A stretch of DNA of 63,893 nucleotides from Chromera velia (lineage: Eukaryota; Sar; Chromeraceae), in assembly GCA_018398765.1 (NCBI GenBank), contig JAHBMJ010005832.1:1-63893 (forward strand), given 5' to 3'. The position numbers and the translations under genes were made by a program. The notes under the pieces are model-generated. The model was not told the origin of the DNA and searched no databases. It saw only the letters and a list, made by a program, of their open reading frames with translations. Of the stretch, positions 63,164-63,893 are shown in pieces; the stretch's first letter is position 1; every line of letters begins with the position of its first letter.

Positions 63164-63569
63164 GCGGGGAATCGACCTCTCTCAATCAGATATATAGGCT
63201 TTCATTGCCTTTCAACGCAACGCAAGTTACGGTTACAGGCCTAACCGGTTTCAAAGCGCAACTGAACCGCACTCCGCCTGCATGGGGCATGCGCTGGCTT
63301 GCAAGCATGCAGTTGTGACAATCAAACATGGGAGCAGAATTCCGACTCTTATTTAAATCTGACGATGTATGCCTGACACTGACAGTGACTGACTCATCAT
63401 GACCATGCATGACATGCATCCTTTCGTATCCTTTCGATCGATTTCGCGATCGTGCATACCCTGGACATTAATTTGTGTGCATTTTTATAAAAAATAAATT
63501 ATAGATGCATTCAACTTTAAAGAAATCTAGTCCTGAAGAAAATTTACTTTTCAAATCATTTACTGTCAT
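63164..63569. other. Upstream region of ATPase gene
   Basis: About 400 bp of mixed then AT-rich sequence, likely the promoter side of the ATPase gene. GATCGAT/CGCGATCG palindromic words lie at 63436-63453. Confidence 0.35.
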
Positions 63570-63881
63570 TTAACATTGACATGAAACTTTTCTTTCCTTG
63601 CAATTTGTGACACAAAGTCTGATTTCTCTGTTCTCTCCCTGGGTGCACCGCTCATCTCCAAAGCAAGGGGGGTGTGCGGGGTTTGCACGACAGATTTCAC
63701 ACTGCGTGACAGGGCGATGAGCCGGCCTGGAAGGTTCAGTCTCAGCGGAAGGAAGCATTCTGTTGCATCTCCGGACTCCCCCGCAGACTCTAAGGGGGCC
63801 TTCGCATTTAAAACACAAGGCTTTTACGTGCAACCATAAGAGTTTCAGCTCTCCCATCCACACACCTTGCTCATCTATCAA
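63570..63881 (-). CDS. Cys-rich ORF at window edge, possibly partial
   Basis: A 103-codon minus-strand ORF with eleven Cys, including CFKCEGPLRVC and CEICRANPAHPPC, which resemble paired zinc-binding knuckles. No family recognised. A zinc-finger part of a transposase or a fragment of a larger gene extending past the right edge are both possible. The start (MIDEQGVWMG) may be internal. Confidence 0.4.
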   Translation of the reverse strand: MIDEQGVWMGELKLLWLHVKALCFKCEGPLRVCGGVRRCNRMLPSAETEPSRPAHRPVTQCEICRANPAHPPCFGDERCTQGENREIRLCVTNCKERKVSCQC

Positions 63882-63893
63882 GAGATCCCTCCA

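Overview
This is a nuclear DNA window from a photosynthetic protist. The best guess is a chromerid alga such as Chromera velia: taxonomic confidence is moderate and rests on gene style, not on a database match. The evidence is intron-rich genes with GT..AG introns, two genes whose N-termini look like secondary-plastid leaders (signal peptide first, then transit peptide), long low-complexity protein segments, a LINE-type retroelement, and microsatellites packed into introns. I see no bacterial operons, rRNA, tRNA or CRISPR.

Layout. 1-7.5 kb is repeat-rich: a possible broken transposon ORF, AT-rich DNA with a 0.2-kb-armed foldback, a small MITE-like element with 8-bp target duplication, and a decayed APE-type non-LTR retrotransposon. 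7.3-10.8 kb has no convincing gene. 10.8-16.8 kb (minus) is a large RNA-binding protein with three RRMs, RGG and many WG/GW dipeptides. Divergent from it, 17.9-23.8 kb (plus) is a nine-exon, 952-aa multi-pass membrane protein. 23.8-26.5 kb is AT-rich repeat DNA. 26.5-28.2 kb (minus) is a two-exon coiled-coil protein, divergent from a single-exon plastid, probably thylakoid-lumen, protein at 28.8-29.6 kb.

31.2-39.6 kb (minus) holds a 17-exon gene of 842 codons whose reading phases all agree. Its second half has the fold signatures of the inositol monophosphatase / 3'(2'),5'-bisphosphate nucleotidase family, but the DPxDGT metal site is altered. Just upstream on the same strand (39.9-43.3 kb) lies an EF-hand gene with at least two apparent single-base frameshifts. 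44.2-47.2 kb (plus) is a two-exon protein with no family I recognise. 48.5-51.4 kb (minus) is a three-exon protein with a secretory/plastid-type leader. 52.3-58.0 kb (plus) is an ankyrin-repeat protein with several frame changes, at least two of them at homopolymers. 59.9-63.2 kb (minus) is a four-exon P-loop ATPase with a mitochondrion-like N-terminus. A Cys-rich fragment sits at the right edge.

The genes are functionally unrelated; I see no pathway cluster. Exon models were built by hand from splice signals and phase continuity. The most interesting signals are the degenerate phosphatase gene, the GW-rich RRM protein, the frequent GTCAGT 5' splice sites that sometimes expand into GTCA microsatellites, a duplicated exon start with its acceptor, and several dispersed repeat families.
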